From positions 31,545 to 36,892 of the forward strand of contig DBKH01000024.1 in assembly GCA_002297815.1 (NCBI GenBank): DNA of 5,348 nucleotides, in the 5' to 3' direction. Each line of letters opens with the position of its first letter. Positions within the stretch are counted from its first letter, which is position 1. The notes below the pieces were generated by a model. That model saw only the letters and a list, made by a program, of their open reading frames with translations. It was not told the origin of the DNA and did no database searches. The translations under genes and the position numbers were made by a program. Below are positions 5,051 through 5,348 of this stretch, piece by piece. This stretch comes from Bacteroidales bacterium UBA755 (lineage in GTDB: Bacteria; Bacteroidota; Bacteroidia; Bacteroidales; UBA932).

Positions 5051-5348
5051 ATGATACAGCAGGAAACACGTTTACAGGTTGCCGACAACAGCGGTGCAAA
5101 GGAAGTCCTCTGCATCCGTGTGCTTGGCGGAACGCATCATAGATATGCGACAGTGGGCGACCAGATCGTTGTAGCGATCAAGAGCGCTCTCCCTGGCGGT
5201 GACGCTAAGAAGGGTTCGGTCTCCAAGGCTGTCGTTGTTCGTACAAAGAAAGAAATCCGCAGACCGGACGGATCATACATCCGTTTTGACGACAACGCTT
5301 GCGTTCTTTTGAACAATGCGGGCGAGCTTCGCGGAACACGTATCTTCG
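5051..5348 (+). CDS. rplN: 50S ribosomal protein L14, N-terminal part, cut by window edge
   Basis: L14 is a 23S rRNA-binding protein at the subunit interface, contacting L19 and 16S helix 14. The window holds 99 codons of a protein normally about 121 residues long. It starts MIQQETRLQVADNSGAKEVL and contains RVLGGTHHRYATVGDQIVV (23-41), KKGSVSKAVVVRTKKEIRRP (53-72), DGSYIRFDDNACVLLN (73-88) and GELRGTRIF (91-99), all typical. The open frame runs to the right edge without a stop, so truncation is by the window and not biological. Its start is 1 nt after the rpsQ stop. rplX, rplE and the rest of the spc-type cluster would be expected to the right. Confidence 0.97.
   Translation, partial: MIQQETRLQVADNSGAKEVLCIRVLGGTHHRYATVGDQIVVAIKSALPGGDAKKGSVSKAVVVRTKKEIRRPDGSYIRFDDNACVLLNNAGELRGTRIF

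Overview
The window looks like a piece of a Bacteroidota chromosome, most likely order Bacteroidales. The evidence is the gene content (an ftsX-DUF3098-uppP string, a DUF4294 secreted protein, and ribosomal proteins of the Bacteroidota type). In addition, promoters fit the Bacteroidota sigma-A pattern (TTTG near -33, TAnnTTTG near -7) and most genes lack a Shine-Dalgarno sequence. Genus cannot be fixed from this sequence.

Left edge (1-453): the first 86 codons of an insertion-sequence transposase (IS1634/IS4-like) read leftward off the window. It has its own -7 box and a 10-bp tandem repeat in front of its start. Just upstream lies a leftward terminator hairpin that could end a roughly 70-nt leftward transcript, and then the rightward promoter of ftsX.

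Centre left (454-3202): a tight rightward cell-envelope operon, ftsX, a DUF3098 membrane protein, uppP and lpxH, with gaps of 19, 3 and 15 nt. It joins a division-complex membrane protein, undecaprenyl-pyrophosphate recycling for peptidoglycan and glycan export, and an early lipid A step. The products all act at or on the inner membrane.

Centre right (3133-3840, minus): a secreted DUF4294 protein of unknown function. It converges on lpxH and its 3' end overlaps lpxH by 70 bp.

Right (3841-5348): a 308-bp AT-rich divergent spacer with a near-consensus promoter, two palindromes and a structured leader, followed by rplP, rpmC, rpsQ and the first 99 codons of rplN. In most bacteria rplP follows rpsC inside the S10 operon. 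Here the ribosomal string starts at rplP with its own promoter and no rpsC, rplV or rpsS upstream. That break and the leader RNA are the most interesting points. I see no defence system, CRISPR array, tRNA or rRNA, and no clearly new multigene system.
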